From the NCBI RefSeq assembly GCF_026191915.1, contig NZ_JAIMBY010000014.1, positions 28,676 to 92,675 of the forward strand: DNA of 64,000 nucleotides, written 5' to 3'. Within the stretch, counting starts at the first letter, position 1. Each line of letters opens with the position of its first letter. This document shows, piece after piece, positions 45,679 through 54,989 of this stretch. The notes beneath the pieces are model-generated. The model was not told where the DNA came from. It did not search any database and saw only the letters and a list, made by a program, of their open reading frames with translations. The DNA comes from Acidiphilium sp. PA. Lineage in GTDB: Bacteria; Pseudomonadota; Alphaproteobacteria; Acetobacterales; Acetobacteraceae. A program made the position numbers and the translations under genes.

Positions 45679-46406
45679 TGGCTGGCGCAAGCACCGTGGA
45701 CCGGCCTACCCTGCTCTATCAGGAGCCCGACCGGTTCGGGCTGGCACTGATCGCGGCACTCGTGGTTGAAATCGCGGCCACCCTGGCGGTCGTGCATTTC
45801 GCCAACCAGCCGGGGCCGGTCGCCAATCATCGGCCACGGATCATGAAGATCCAGATGATGGCGCCGCCACCCAAGCCCAAGCCGTTGCCGCCCCCGCCCA
45901 AACCGATGCCGCCGCCGCCCAAGCCCTTGCCTCCGCCGCCGTTGCCGGTCGCACCGCCGAAACCACCGCCGCCGCCCCCGCCCAGACCGATCCCCAGGCC
46001 GGCGCCCCGCCCCATCCCGAAGCCGCACCCGATGAAGCCGGTGCAGCACATCGCCGTGCCCCCGCCCCAACCGCCGCCGCCACCGGTGCAGCCCGCGGTC
46101 TCGGCTGCCGAGGTGGAAAGTGCGACGGCACGCTATGCTGCCGTGGTGCATTCATCGGTGCAGGCCGATCTGCGCGTGCCTGAGATGGTGCAGATGATGC
46201 ATCTGCGGGGCGTGACCACGGTATCCATCACCATCGCGCCGAGCGGTGCGCTGGTCGGGGTTTCGGTGCTGCGGTCATCGGGTGCCAAGCCGATCGACAA
46301 GGCCGCGCTGGCCGCGGTGCGCGCGACGCGGTTTCCGCCGTTTTCCGGCAAGATGCCGCATCACCCTGTGACATTTACCCTGCAGGTCAAGCTGCGCGCC
46401 GGCTGA
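45678..46406 (+). CDS. tonB: TonB energy transducer
   Basis: The 242-residue protein starts with GTG on the exbD stop. It has one membrane helix (LALIAALVVEIAATLAVVHF), a long Pro/Lys spacer (residues about 60-140, with runs such as PPPPKPMPPPPKPLPPPP) and a C-terminal TonB domain (GVTTVSITIAPSGALVGVSV, then ALAAVRATRFPPF). It links the ExbBD motor to the receptor encoded upstream. Its 3' end overlaps cobA on the opposite strand by 46 bases. Confidence 0.92.
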   Translation: MAGASTVDRPTLLYQEPDRFGLALIAALVVEIAATLAVVHFANQPGPVANHRPRIMKIQMMAPPPKPKPLPPPPKPMPPPPKPLPPPPLPVAPPKPPPPPPPRPIPRPAPRPIPKPHPMKPVQHIAVPPPQPPPPPVQPAVSAAEVESATARYAAVVHSSVQADLRVPEMVQMMHLRGVTTVSITIAPSGALVGVSVLRSSGAKPIDKAALAAVRATRFPPFSGKMPHHPVTFTLQVKLRAG

Positions 46407-47146
46407 CGCGCGACATCGAGCGCGGCGCCGATCAGGATCAGGGCAGGTGATGCGAGATCGTCAGCGGCGATGCCGTCGGCAAGGTCGATCAGCCGGGCGG
46501 TGCGGTGCGCCTCATCGGCGCGGCTGACGTTCGTGACAATAATCCCCGGCGTCGCCGGATCGAGCCCGGCCTCAATCAGCCGATCGGCGATCTGCCCGGC
46601 ATGGCGAACGCCCATATAGAAGGCGATGGTGCCGCGCAGCCGCGCGAGTGCCGCCCAATCCTGTGCGGGCAAGCCGCCGTCGCTCGCGTGACCCGTGATG
46701 AAGGTGACGCTGCGGGCCCGGTCGCGCGCCGTGAGCGAGGCCTCGACCGCCGCCGCCGCCGCGGTGGCCGCCGTGATGCCGGGGATGATATCGAGCGTCA
46801 TCCCGGCCGCGCGCAGGGCGGCGATTTCCTCATTGGCGCGGCCGAAAATCATCGGATCGCCGCCTTTCAGTCGCAGCACCCGGGCGCCGCTGCGCGCGTG
46901 GCGGACCAGCAGCGCACAGATCTCGGATTGCTTCATCGCATGATGGCCGCAGCGCTTGCCGACATTGATCAGCCTGCCGCTGGCCAGTGCCAGGATGCGC
47001 GGATCGACCAGGGCATCATGCAGCACGATATCTGCCGTCGCGATCGCGCGATGGGCCTTGACCGTGAGCAGATCGGGATCGCCCGGGCCGGCACCGGCGA
47101 GGATGACCGGCAGCAGCGGGGCATTATTCGGCAGCGACGAGTTCAT
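46361..47146 (-). CDS. cobA: Uroporphyrinogen-III C-methyltransferase
   Basis: SUMT methylates uroporphyrinogen III to precorrin-2, the branch point to siroheme. The 261-residue single-domain enzyme has VILAGAGPGDPDLLTVKA at the N-terminus, RLKGGDPMIFGRANEE, and the SAM-binding region PGITAATAAAAA. It lacks the CysG dehydrogenase/chelatase part. It is the last gene of the nitrate operon and overlaps nasA by 23 bases; siroheme for NirB is the likely reason. Confidence 0.93.
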   Translation of the reverse strand: MNSSLPNNAPLLPVILAGAGPGDPDLLTVKAHRAIATADIVLHDALVDPRILALASGRLINVGKRCGHHAMKQSEICALLVRHARSGARVLRLKGGDPMIFGRANEEIAALRAAGMTLDIIPGITAATAAAAAVEASLTARDRARSVTFITGHASDGGLPAQDWAALARLRGTIAFYMGVRHAGQIADRLIEAGLDPATPGIIVTNVSRADEAHRTARLIDLADGIAADDLASPALILIGAALDVARQPARSLTCRVNVTG

Positions 47147-49736
47147 GGCGGAGAAATCCCTTGAGTTCGGAAACGCAGGAGCCGCAGCCGGTGCCGGCCC
47201 GGGTGGCGGCACCGATCGCCTCGATGGTGGTGAGCCGGCCGGCGGCGATCGCGGCGCGGATGGCCGGTTCACCGACCTGATGGCAGACGCAGACGATGCG
47301 CCCGGCAGGTGCGCCGCACCCGCCGCCACGTCCGATCAGCAAGGCGCCGGCATCGAGCGCGGCGGGCGCCGCGCTGAAACGCTGCTCCAGCGCCTCGACC
47401 GTGGGCAGCGCCGCGCGATCCCGCGCGACATGAAGCAGCAGCAGGATCGCGCTGCCGTTCAGCGCGGCAAGCCGGAACACACCCCGCCTGGTATCCGCGT
47501 AATCGACCGTCTCGATCAGTTCGGGCAGGTCGAGCAGGCTCGCGGCGAGCATGCGGCTGGTGATGTCCGGCGGCAGCGCTGCGATCCCGGTGAACCGCAG
47601 ATGCACCAGCCCGCCCGCGCGCGGCGTGCGCGACCAGACGGCACCGATCGCAGGCCGGAGCCGGGCGCTGGCCGCACCGCGGCAGAGCGCGATGCCGTGC
47701 CACACCGCATCGATTTTCCTGATCCCGGCCACCCCGTGTTTGAAGGCGGGCTCGCCCGATACCGGATCGCGCGCGGGCCCGATCAGCCGGTTGATCGTAC
47801 CGCCGCTGCCCTGTGCCTCGGTCCAGTGCATCGCGGCGAAGCCAGCGCCCGCGCTCTGCGCCGCATCCAGCCGGGCGGGGAGCGTGATACTGCCGTGTTC
47901 GCTGGTGAGTTCGACCAGATCACCGGTTTCGATGCCGTGGCGCGCCGCGTCGGCGGGTGCCAGATCGAGCGCGGCGGCCTCGCGATGCGCCATCAGCGCG
48001 GCGATGCGCCCGGTCCGCGTCATGGTGTGCCATTGATCGCGCAGGCGGCCGGTGTTCAGCGTAATCGCGCCAGGTACCGCGCGCGCCCGGGGTGCCGCGC
48101 TGACGGCGATGAAGCGGGCGCGGCGGTCCTGTGTGCTGAAATCGCCGTCGGTGAACAGGCGCTGGTCGCCCGGCGCGATCGGCCAGTGCAGCGGGCGCAG
48201 CGCGTCGTAATCCTCGTCCGGAATCGTGGCGAGCGGTGCAAGATCGAAGCGGCGCGCGCCGTTGTTCTCAAAGCCGGAAAGTGCCGCGTGTTCGCGAAAG
48301 ATGGCGGCGGAGCCTGCGTAGTCGAACGCTTCACCATGGCCGAGGCGGCGCGCGAGTTCGGTGAACATCCACCAATCGGGTTTCGCCTCGCCCGGTGCGG
48401 GGCGAAAGGCGCGCTGGCGGGAGATCATCCGTTCTGAGTTCGTAACGGTTCCATCCTTTTCCGACCAGCCGGCGGCGGGCAGCACGATATGCGCGCGCGC
48501 CGTGGTCGCGGTGGGCCAGCAATCGGCGGCGATCACGGTGGGGCAGCGTTGCAGCGCCGCGCGGATGTGGTCGCTGCGCGGCAGGGATTCGGCGGGGTTG
48601 GTCCCCGCGATCCAGATCGCCTGGATGCGTCCGTCATGCATCGCATCGAACAGATCGACCGCCTTCAGACCGGGCCGGGGCGCGAGGTTCGGGGCGTGCC
48701 AGAACCGCCGCAACAGGTCGTGGTGCGCCGGATGGTCGAACGACAGATGCGCGGCAAGCTGGTTGGCAAGCCCGCCGACCTCGCGCCCGCCCATCGCGTT
48801 CGGCTGGCCGGTGAGCGAAAACGCCGTCGCACCGGGCTTGCCGATCCGTCCGGTGGCGAGGTGCAGGTTGAGGATGGCGCTGATGGTATCTGTTGCGATC
48901 TCGGATTGATTGACCCCCTGCGAGAAGGCGGTGACCATGCGCGGCGTCGTCGCGACCAGTGCGGCCAGTTGGCTGAACAGCGCCGCATCGATGCCGTGGG
49001 CCGTCCCGCGCGCGGCGTGCAGCGCCGCGTCGAACCCGCTGGTATGGCTGCGGATGAAGCCGGGATCGAGCGCCCCGCGTTCGGCGCAGACGCTCAGCAA
49101 GGCCGCGAACAGCGCAAGATCGCCACCCGGGGCGATCGGGATGTGCAGATCTGCGAGTTCCGCCGTGGCGCTGCGGCGCGGGTCGATCGCGATGATTTTG
49201 GTGCCGCGCACCTCACGGGCGCGCAGCGCGCGCTGAAACAGCACCGGGTGGCACCAGGCGGCATTGGCGCCGGTGAACACGATCAGATCGGCCTCGTCGA
49301 AATCGGCATAGACGCCGGGCACGATGTCCTCACCGAAGGCGCGGATATGGGCAGCCACCGGGCTTGCCATGCAGAGGCGGGAGTTGGTGTCGATATTGCC
49401 GCTGCCGATGAAGCCTTTCATCAGCTTGTTGGCGACGTAATAATCCTCGGTCAGGAACTGGCCGGACACATAAAACGCCACCGAATCCGGCCCATATCCG
49501 GCGATCGCCGCGGCGAAGCGCTCGGCTGCCTGATCGAGCGCCTCGGCCCAGGTCGCGGCGCGGCCGCCGATGGTCGGTGTCGTGAGGCGGTCGCGGTCAT
49601 CGAGCGTCAGGCCGAGCGTCGCACCTTTCACGCAGAGCCTGCCGCGATTGGCGGGATGCGCGGCATCGCCGGTAAGGCCGTCAGGCGCCGCGATCAGCCC
49701 GCAGCCGACTCCGCAATAAGGGCAGGTGGTGTTCAT
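47124..49736 (-). CDS. nasA: Assimilatory nitrate reductase catalytic subunit
   Basis: The 870-residue molybdenum-bis-MGD enzyme reduces nitrate to nitrite in the cytosol. The N-terminal [4Fe-4S] ligands are C5, C8, C12 and C35 (CPYCGVGC, then LCVKG). Mo-binding domain blocks include GSGNIDTNSRLCMASP and GREVGGLANQL. The C-terminal BFD-like [2Fe-2S] domain (CVCHQVGEPAIRAAI and GTGCGSCVSELKGFL) is fused on, as in Klebsiella NasA, so electrons can enter without a separate small subunit. It overlaps nirD and cobA. Confidence 0.95.
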   Translation of the reverse strand: MNTTCPYCGVGCGLIAAPDGLTGDAAHPANRGRLCVKGATLGLTLDDRDRLTTPTIGGRAATWAEALDQAAERFAAAIAGYGPDSVAFYVSGQFLTEDYYVANKLMKGFIGSGNIDTNSRLCMASPVAAHIRAFGEDIVPGVYADFDEADLIVFTGANAAWCHPVLFQRALRAREVRGTKIIAIDPRRSATAELADLHIPIAPGGDLALFAALLSVCAERGALDPGFIRSHTSGFDAALHAARGTAHGIDAALFSQLAALVATTPRMVTAFSQGVNQSEIATDTISAILNLHLATGRIGKPGATAFSLTGQPNAMGGREVGGLANQLAAHLSFDHPAHHDLLRRFWHAPNLAPRPGLKAVDLFDAMHDGRIQAIWIAGTNPAESLPRSDHIRAALQRCPTVIAADCWPTATTARAHIVLPAAGWSEKDGTVTNSERMISRQRAFRPAPGEAKPDWWMFTELARRLGHGEAFDYAGSAAIFREHAALSGFENNGARRFDLAPLATIPDEDYDALRPLHWPIAPGDQRLFTDGDFSTQDRRARFIAVSAAPRARAVPGAITLNTGRLRDQWHTMTRTGRIAALMAHREAAALDLAPADAARHGIETGDLVELTSEHGSITLPARLDAAQSAGAGFAAMHWTEAQGSGGTINRLIGPARDPVSGEPAFKHGVAGIRKIDAVWHGIALCRGAASARLRPAIGAVWSRTPRAGGLVHLRFTGIAALPPDITSRMLAASLLDLPELIETVDYADTRRGVFRLAALNGSAILLLLHVARDRAALPTVEALEQRFSAAPAALDAGALLIGRGGGCGAPAGRIVCVCHQVGEPAIRAAIAAGRLTTIEAIGAATRAGTGCGSCVSELKGFLRHELVAAE

Positions 49737-50080
49737 GCTGCGAGGATCGGCCCGGCGATGTCGAGCAGGATGCGCCGCCCCTCGATCCGGGTGCGGAACC
49801 GCGCGATGCAGGGCGCATCCTCGCCGAGCGCTGCCCCCGATTCCAGCGAGAACACCCAGCCGTGCAACGGGCAGGTGACGCCATGGCCATGGACGATGCC
49901 ATGGCTGATCGGGCCGCCGCGATGCGGGCAGGAATCGCGCAGTGCGAACACCGCATCGTCGCCGGTGCGAAATACGGCGATGGTGCCGTGCGCCGTGGCG
50001 ACGGTGCGCGCCCCGCGCAGGGGAATGTCATCGAGCCCGCCGATGTCGATAAAGGCCGCTTCGGCCATCATGCCGTCCAT
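49733..50080 (-). CDS. nirD: Nitrite reductase small subunit (Rieske)
   Basis: The 115-residue Rieske-type ferredoxin subunit has [2Fe-2S] ligands C51/H53 (CPHRGG) and C70/H73 (CPLHGW). The ATG at 50080 overlaps the nirB stop by one base (TAATG). It assists NirB in NADH-dependent nitrite reduction to ammonium. An internal ATG at 50071 is a possible alternative start. Confidence 0.93.
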   Translation of the reverse strand: MDGMMAEAAFIDIGGLDDIPLRGARTVATAHGTIAVFRTGDDAVFALRDSCPHRGGPISHGIVHGHGVTCPLHGWVFSLESGAALGEDAPCIARFRTRIEGRRILLDIAGPILAA

Positions 50081-52524
50081 TACACCAGCTCCGCGACGTG
50101 GCTGTATTGCGCCGGCTCGGGGGCGGTGGATTGCTCGGCCCAGGGGTCGATTTGCGCGAAGCGCTGCGCGTGGTGAAAGCGTGCCCACAGCGCGCCGCGC
50201 CCCGCGTGATCCTCGACGATGCGCTGGCGGACATACTCGATGCCGACCCGCTCGATCCAGGGGGCGGTGCGTTCGAGGTAGCGGGCCTCCTCGCGATAGA
50301 GTTGCATGAAGGCGGCACAATATTCCATGACCTCGGCATCGGTGGTGACCTTGCAGAGCATGTCGGTGCCGCGCAGCTTGATGCCGCCGTTGCCGCCCAC
50401 CATCAGGTCCCAGCCCGCGTCGGTCGCGATCACGCCGAAATCCTTGATGCTCGATTCCGCACAATTGCGCGGACAGCCGGAGACCGCCATCTTGAACTTG
50501 TGCGGCGTCCACGAGCCCCAGGACATGCGCTCGAGCGCCACCCCCATCGCGGTCGAGTTCTGCGTGCCGAACCGGCACCATTCCGAGCCCACGCAGGTCT
50601 TCACGGTGCGCAGCGCCTTGCCGTAGGCATGGCCGGAGACCAGCCCGGCGGCATTGAGGTCGCGCCAGACGGCGGTGAGATCCTCGCGTTTGACCCCGAG
50701 CATGTCGATCCGCTGGCCGCCGGTGATCTTGACCTCGGGGATCGAATATTTATCGACCACATCGGCGATCGCCCGCAATTCGCGCGAATTGGTCAGCCCG
50801 CCCCACATGCGCGGCACGACCGAGAAGGTGCCGTCCTTCTGGATATTGGCATGCATGCGCTCGTTGACGAAGCGCGATTGCGCGTCATCGACGTATTCGC
50901 CCGGCCAGGCGCAGATCAGATAATAATTCAAAGCCGGCCGGCATGCGGCACAGCCATCCGGCGTCTGCCATTCCAGCGCCTGCATCACGGCGGGAATGGT
51001 CTTCAGCGCACCCCCCGTGATGCGGCGGCGCACCTCGTCATGCGGCAAGGTGGTGCATTTGCACATCGGCTTGACCGCGACCGGCGCGTAGGCGGCACCG
51101 AGTGCTGATTTCAGCAGCGCCTCAACCAGACCGGTGCAGGAACCGCAGGATGACGAGGCTTTGGTCCTGGCGCGCACCGCATCGAGCGTGGTCAGGCCCA
51201 TCGCGGTGATCGACGCGGTGATCGTACCCTTGCAGACGCCGTTGCAACCGCAGATTTCCGCACTGTCGGGGAGGGCGAGCACGGCGGCATCGGGGTCGGC
51301 CGCATCGTCGCTGACCGGGCCGAAAATCACCGTGTCGCGGAACGCCTCGATATCGGTTTCGTCTTTCATCAGCTGGAAATGCCAGGCGGCATCGCTGGCA
51401 TCGCCGATGCAGACCATGCCGACGATGCGGTTTTCCCGCAGCACGAGGCGCTTGTAGATGCCCCGCGCCGCATCGCGCAGCACGATGTCGTCGGTCGTCG
51501 CATCGCCCATGAACGCGCCGGCGGACACCATATCGACGCCCGAAACCTTCAGCCGGGTGACGCTGGCGACCGGCGTGAAACCGGGCGCCGGCGCGCCGAC
51601 CATGGTTTTCGCCGCGATTTTCGCCATGTCCCAGATCGGTGCGACCAGGCCGAACACCTGACCGTTGTGCTCTACACATTCGCCGATCGCAAAAATCGCG
51701 GGATCGGAGGTGCGCATCCAGTCATCGACCAGCACGCCGCGGTTGCACGCGAGACCGATCGCGCGGGCAAGTCCCGCGTTGGGCCGGATGCCGACCGCCA
51801 TGACCACGAGTTCGGCCGGGATTTGCGTGCCGTCCTTCAGCCGGACGGCGGTGACCGCCTGATCGCCCTCGAACGCGGCGGTTTCGGTCGCGGTCAGGAT
51901 GGTCATGCCGCGCCTGGTCAGCGCGCGTTCGAGCAGATGGGCGGCCGAGGCATCGAGCTGGCGCTCCATCAGCGTCGGCATCAGATGGATCACGGTGACA
52001 TCGGCACCGCGCAAATTCAGCCCATGGGCGGCTTCCAGCCCGAGCAGGCCGCCGCCGATCACGACGGTCCTGGTGCCCTGTTTCACCACCGCCAGCATAT
52101 CCTCGACATCGGCGACGGTGCGGAAGGTCAGCACACCCGCCTTGTCGGCACCGGGGACCGGCAGGACGAACGGGTTGGAACCGGTGGCCAGCAGCAGCAT
52201 GTCGTAGGGCACCTCGCTGCCCTTGGCGCCGCGCACCAGGCGGTTCTTGCGATCCACCCAGTCGACATGCTCGCCCGCGATCAGGCGGATATTGTTGGCC
52301 TCGTACCAATCGTAGTCGTTGAGCACGATGTCGGCAAAACGCTTGCCGCCGGCGAGCAGCGGCGAGAGCATGATACGGTCGTAATTCGGCTGCGCTTCGC
52401 CGCCGAACACGGTGATGTCGAAATAACCGGGGGCCAGGGCGAGAATCTCCTCGACCGTGCGCATGCCGGCCATACCGTTGCCAATGACCACAAGGCGCGG
52501 GCGGGGCAGGTTGGAACCATCCAT
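50080..52524 (-). CDS. nirB: Nitrite reductase (NADH) large subunit
   Basis: The 814-residue enzyme reduces nitrite to ammonium. An N-terminal FAD/NAD oxidoreductase module (VVIGNGMAGMRTVEEIL, GGGLLGLEAAHGL), two BFD-like [2Fe-2S] regions (EICGCNGVCKGTITASI and the following CAACRP segment) and the C-terminal siroheme/[4Fe-4S] domain (TCVGSEWCRFGTQNST and SGCPRNCAES) are all intact. It is 25 bases after narK and overlaps nirD. Confidence 0.96.
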   Translation of the reverse strand: MDGSNLPRPRLVVIGNGMAGMRTVEEILALAPGYFDITVFGGEAQPNYDRIMLSPLLAGGKRFADIVLNDYDWYEANNIRLIAGEHVDWVDRKNRLVRGAKGSEVPYDMLLLATGSNPFVLPVPGADKAGVLTFRTVADVEDMLAVVKQGTRTVVIGGGLLGLEAAHGLNLRGADVTVIHLMPTLMERQLDASAAHLLERALTRRGMTILTATETAAFEGDQAVTAVRLKDGTQIPAELVVMAVGIRPNAGLARAIGLACNRGVLVDDWMRTSDPAIFAIGECVEHNGQVFGLVAPIWDMAKIAAKTMVGAPAPGFTPVASVTRLKVSGVDMVSAGAFMGDATTDDIVLRDAARGIYKRLVLRENRIVGMVCIGDASDAAWHFQLMKDETDIEAFRDTVIFGPVSDDAADPDAAVLALPDSAEICGCNGVCKGTITASITAMGLTTLDAVRARTKASSSCGSCTGLVEALLKSALGAAYAPVAVKPMCKCTTLPHDEVRRRITGGALKTIPAVMQALEWQTPDGCAACRPALNYYLICAWPGEYVDDAQSRFVNERMHANIQKDGTFSVVPRMWGGLTNSRELRAIADVVDKYSIPEVKITGGQRIDMLGVKREDLTAVWRDLNAAGLVSGHAYGKALRTVKTCVGSEWCRFGTQNSTAMGVALERMSWGSWTPHKFKMAVSGCPRNCAESSIKDFGVIATDAGWDLMVGGNGGIKLRGTDMLCKVTTDAEVMEYCAAFMQLYREEARYLERTAPWIERVGIEYVRQRIVEDHAGRGALWARFHHAQRFAQIDPWAEQSTAPEPAQYSHVAELV

Positions 52525-52549
52525 GGTGCAGACTTTCTGTGGGTTCAGG

Positions 52550-53779
52550 TCAAACGCGAACGGGAACGCCGTCGATGGCGGCGGCGGTGAAATCGGCGCG
52601 CCAGCGGCGCTTGACGATCGACAATCCCCCGAAGGCGAGCAGGGCGAGCCCGGCGAAGATCAGGAAGCCCGCGCCATAGGAGCCGGTGAGTTGCTTGGAC
52701 ACGCCGAGGCTGGAGGCGAGGTAGAAGCCGCCGACACCACCCGCCATGCCGACGAAGCCGGTGGCGGTGCCAATCTCCCGGCCGAACCGCGCGGGGATCA
52801 GCTGAAACACCGCCCCATCGCCCATGCCGAACGCCGCCATCACGACAATGAACACCGCAAGCGCCGGCCAGAACTCGCCGATGCCCATGCTGAGCACGAT
52901 CAGCGCCGCCGCCGCCAGCAGATAAAGCGCCGACAGCACCCGCACCCCGCCCAGCCGATCCGCCAGATAGCCACCGAACGGGCGGATCGAGCCGCCCACG
53001 AAGGCGCAAACCGCGGTGGCGAAGCCGGCATTAACCGGGGTGAGGCCGTAAACGGTGTGGAAATACAGCGTCAGCGCGGCGGATAGACCCACGAATCCAC
53101 CGAAGGTGACGCCGTAGAAGCCCATGAACCACCAGGTATCGGCCGGTTTCAGCACATCGAAATACCGGCCGAACGGCTGCGGGAATTTATAGGCCGGCGG
53201 GTTCCTGGCGAGCAACGCAAACCCGATCAGGGTCAGGATCATCAGGATCGCGGCAATCCCGAACACACCACCGATGCCGATCGCGATGGCGAGCGAGGGG
53301 GCGGCGAGTGCGGTGACGACTGTGCCGATATTTCCCGCGCCGGCAATGCCGAGCGCCGTGCCCTGATGCTCGGGCGGATACCAGCGCGAAGCCAGCGGCA
53401 GCGCGATCGCAAAGGAAGCGCCCCCAATCCCGAGCACGAGCCCGAGCGCGAGCACTTCGTGGTACGAGGTGATGCCATGCCACCAGGCGAAGCCGAGCCC
53501 GAGAATGACGATGATCTGGGCAACGATGGCGGTGGCGCGCGCGCCGAACTGATCGACCGCGAACCCGGCCACGATGCGCAGCAAAGCGCCGGAGAGCACC
53601 GGCAACGCGATCATCAGACCTTTCTGGGCAGGGTCGAGATGCAGCAGCTTGCCGATCTGCACCGCCAGCGGCCCGAGCAGAACCCAGATGGTAAAGCTCA
53701 TGTCGAAATAAAGGAAAGCCGCGAGCAGGCTGGGCAGATGTCCCGCCTTGAGAAAGGATTTGTCGGGGGAAACCCTCAT
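52550..53779 (-). CDS. narK: Nitrate/nitrite MFS transporter NarK-type
   Basis: The 409-residue NNP-family carrier has twelve predicted membrane helices. The nitrate signature is visible in GIGGASFAIALPLASRWYPP and a second GMGDGAVFQLIPARF, with the conserved Arg in each half (LLRIVAGFAVDQFG, IRPFGGYLADRLGG). No NrtBCD-type ABC transporter is present, so this is the operon's importer. A structured leader of about 190 bases precedes it. Confidence 0.92.
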   Translation of the reverse strand: MRVSPDKSFLKAGHLPSLLAAFLYFDMSFTIWVLLGPLAVQIGKLLHLDPAQKGLMIALPVLSGALLRIVAGFAVDQFGARATAIVAQIIVILGLGFAWWHGITSYHEVLALGLVLGIGGASFAIALPLASRWYPPEHQGTALGIAGAGNIGTVVTALAAPSLAIAIGIGGVFGIAAILMILTLIGFALLARNPPAYKFPQPFGRYFDVLKPADTWWFMGFYGVTFGGFVGLSAALTLYFHTVYGLTPVNAGFATAVCAFVGGSIRPFGGYLADRLGGVRVLSALYLLAAAALIVLSMGIGEFWPALAVFIVVMAAFGMGDGAVFQLIPARFGREIGTATGFVGMAGGVGGFYLASSLGVSKQLTGSYGAGFLIFAGLALLAFGGLSIVKRRWRADFTAAAIDGVPVRV

Positions 53780-53791
53780 GGTCGCACTCCT

Positions 53792-53907
53792 GCGGATGGA
53801 ACATCCGCGAAACGGCCCTCCTTGGCGCGCGATCCCGTGCAGCGGGGCTTTCACCCCGGGCGAGCGCCGAGACCGTCCTTGGCCGCGGCGCGACACGTTT
53901 CCGTGTC
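53792..53907 (-). promoter_or_regulatory. Structured leader RNA of the narK-nirBD-nasA operon
   Basis: On the minus strand three perfect hairpins precede narK. Hairpin A is GACACG-GAAA-CGTGTC (53907-53892). Hairpin B is CGGGGT-GAAA-GCCCCG (53858-53843, with a T-G closing pair). Hairpin C is GCGGATG-TTC-CATCCGC (53808-53792), which ends next to the AGGAG ribosome site. Because NasT, an ANTAR antiterminator, is encoded just upstream, this leader is its likely target. The two GAAA loops do not match the usual ANTAR hexaloop (A1, G4), so the fit is uncertain. Confidence 0.5.
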
Positions 53908-53943
53908 CTCTCCGCCCAGCAAGAATGATGCCAAATCCATCAC

Positions 53944-54006
53944 GGCCTAAATTTAGGCCTTTTTTCGACCCGCCCGAATAATCTGTCTAATATATCAACT
54001 ATATTA
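53944..54006. promoter_or_regulatory. Palindromes in the nitrate operon upstream region
   Basis: GGCCTAAATTTAGGCC (53944-53959) is a perfect 16-base palindrome followed on the plus strand by six T. TAATATA-TCAAC-TATATTA (53988-54006) is an inverted repeat in an AT-rich stretch where the narK promoter should lie. Either could be an operator. The first also looks like an intrinsic terminator for rightward transcription, although no rightward gene is seen. Confidence 0.45.
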
Positions 54007-54034
54007 AACGCATTTTAAGCCAAATGCCGTTCTT

Positions 54035-54976
54035 TTAATCATACGTCGAACCATCTTCACCCACCGGCCGCAGCAACGATCGCTCCGCCACCGCGAGGTC
54101 GATCCCCACCAGATGCCCCGCGCAATGCATGCGCGCGATCGTCCATTGCAGATCCGCGCGCGCCGGGCGCAGTTCCGCACCCCGCATGAACAGCGGATCA
54201 CCACCCTCCCCGCTCAGGCAGTCCGCCAGCAATTCAGCCGGAAGATCGAGGTGGGACGGGGATGCGAGGCCGGCGGCAAGCCCCGCGCGCTCCGCCGGCA
54301 GATGGCACAATGCGGTCGCCGCCCCCAAGGCATCGCGCAGCGCGGCCGCAAGCATCGGGTTCGCCGCGGCAACCTCATCGCGAATCACCACCAGTTTTTC
54401 GGGATGCCCCGGCGCGATGGCGGCCGAGGTCGCGACCAGCGTGCCGGCACCATCCCGCGCCGCCCGCGCACCCCAGGGCGCACCGGCGCAGAACCCCGCG
54501 ATGCTGCCACGCCCCAGCGCCGTCTGCATATCCCCGGGCGGCAGGGTGACGATCGCCGCCGCCGCGGGCGAAACCCCGCGCGCCGTCAGCCAGTCGCGCA
54601 GCAGCAGATCGTGGTTGGAATACGCGTGCACGACCGCAAACGGCGCGGCACCGATGGCAGCCGCAAGGTCGGCCCGCCCGGCGAGATGGTTCGCCAGCAC
54701 GATCGCATTGCCATTGCGGCTGAGCGTGGCCGCCAGCCGCAACCCGGTCGCGCGCCCGCGCAGGCCCAGGCTCATGGCGAGCGCGAGCGGGCCGAGCATA
54801 ACGGCGGCGTCGAGCATGCCATAGGCCAGCTTGTCGGCGATATTCGCCCAGGACGGCTCGATCACCACGCTGGCATCGAGCCCGGCCGCCGCGAAGAAAC
54901 CGCGGTCCCGCGCGATCAGAACCGGCGCGCTATCGAGCAGTCGCAGCATGCCGATGCGCAATTTATAAGCACTCAT
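54035..54976 (-). CDS. nasS: NasS-like nitrate-sensing ABC substrate-binding protein
   Basis: The 313-residue protein is related to NrtA/CmpA nitrate-binding proteins (LRIGMLRLLDSAPVLIARDR at the start, GMLDAAVMLGPLALAMSLGL). It has no signal peptide or lipobox, so it is cytosolic. Together with the adjacent ANTAR gene this identifies a NasS sensor, which in known systems holds NasT until nitrate binds. It is somewhat shorter than usual NasS proteins. It starts 13 bases after nasT. Confidence 0.8.
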   Translation of the reverse strand: MSAYKLRIGMLRLLDSAPVLIARDRGFFAAAGLDASVVIEPSWANIADKLAYGMLDAAVMLGPLALAMSLGLRGRATGLRLAATLSRNGNAIVLANHLAGRADLAAAIGAAPFAVVHAYSNHDLLLRDWLTARGVSPAAAAIVTLPPGDMQTALGRGSIAGFCAGAPWGARAARDGAGTLVATSAAIAPGHPEKLVVIRDEVAAANPMLAAALRDALGAATALCHLPAERAGLAAGLASPSHLDLPAELLADCLSGEGGDPLFMRGAELRPARADLQWTIARMHCAGHLVGIDLAVAERSLLRPVGEDGSTYD

Positions 54977-54989
54977 GCCGAGTGCCTCA

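Noticed and set aside
48489..50309. Rightward frame of 606 codons opposite nasA and nirD
   Set aside because: It is antisense to clear nitrate reductase genes with intact cofactor motifs.
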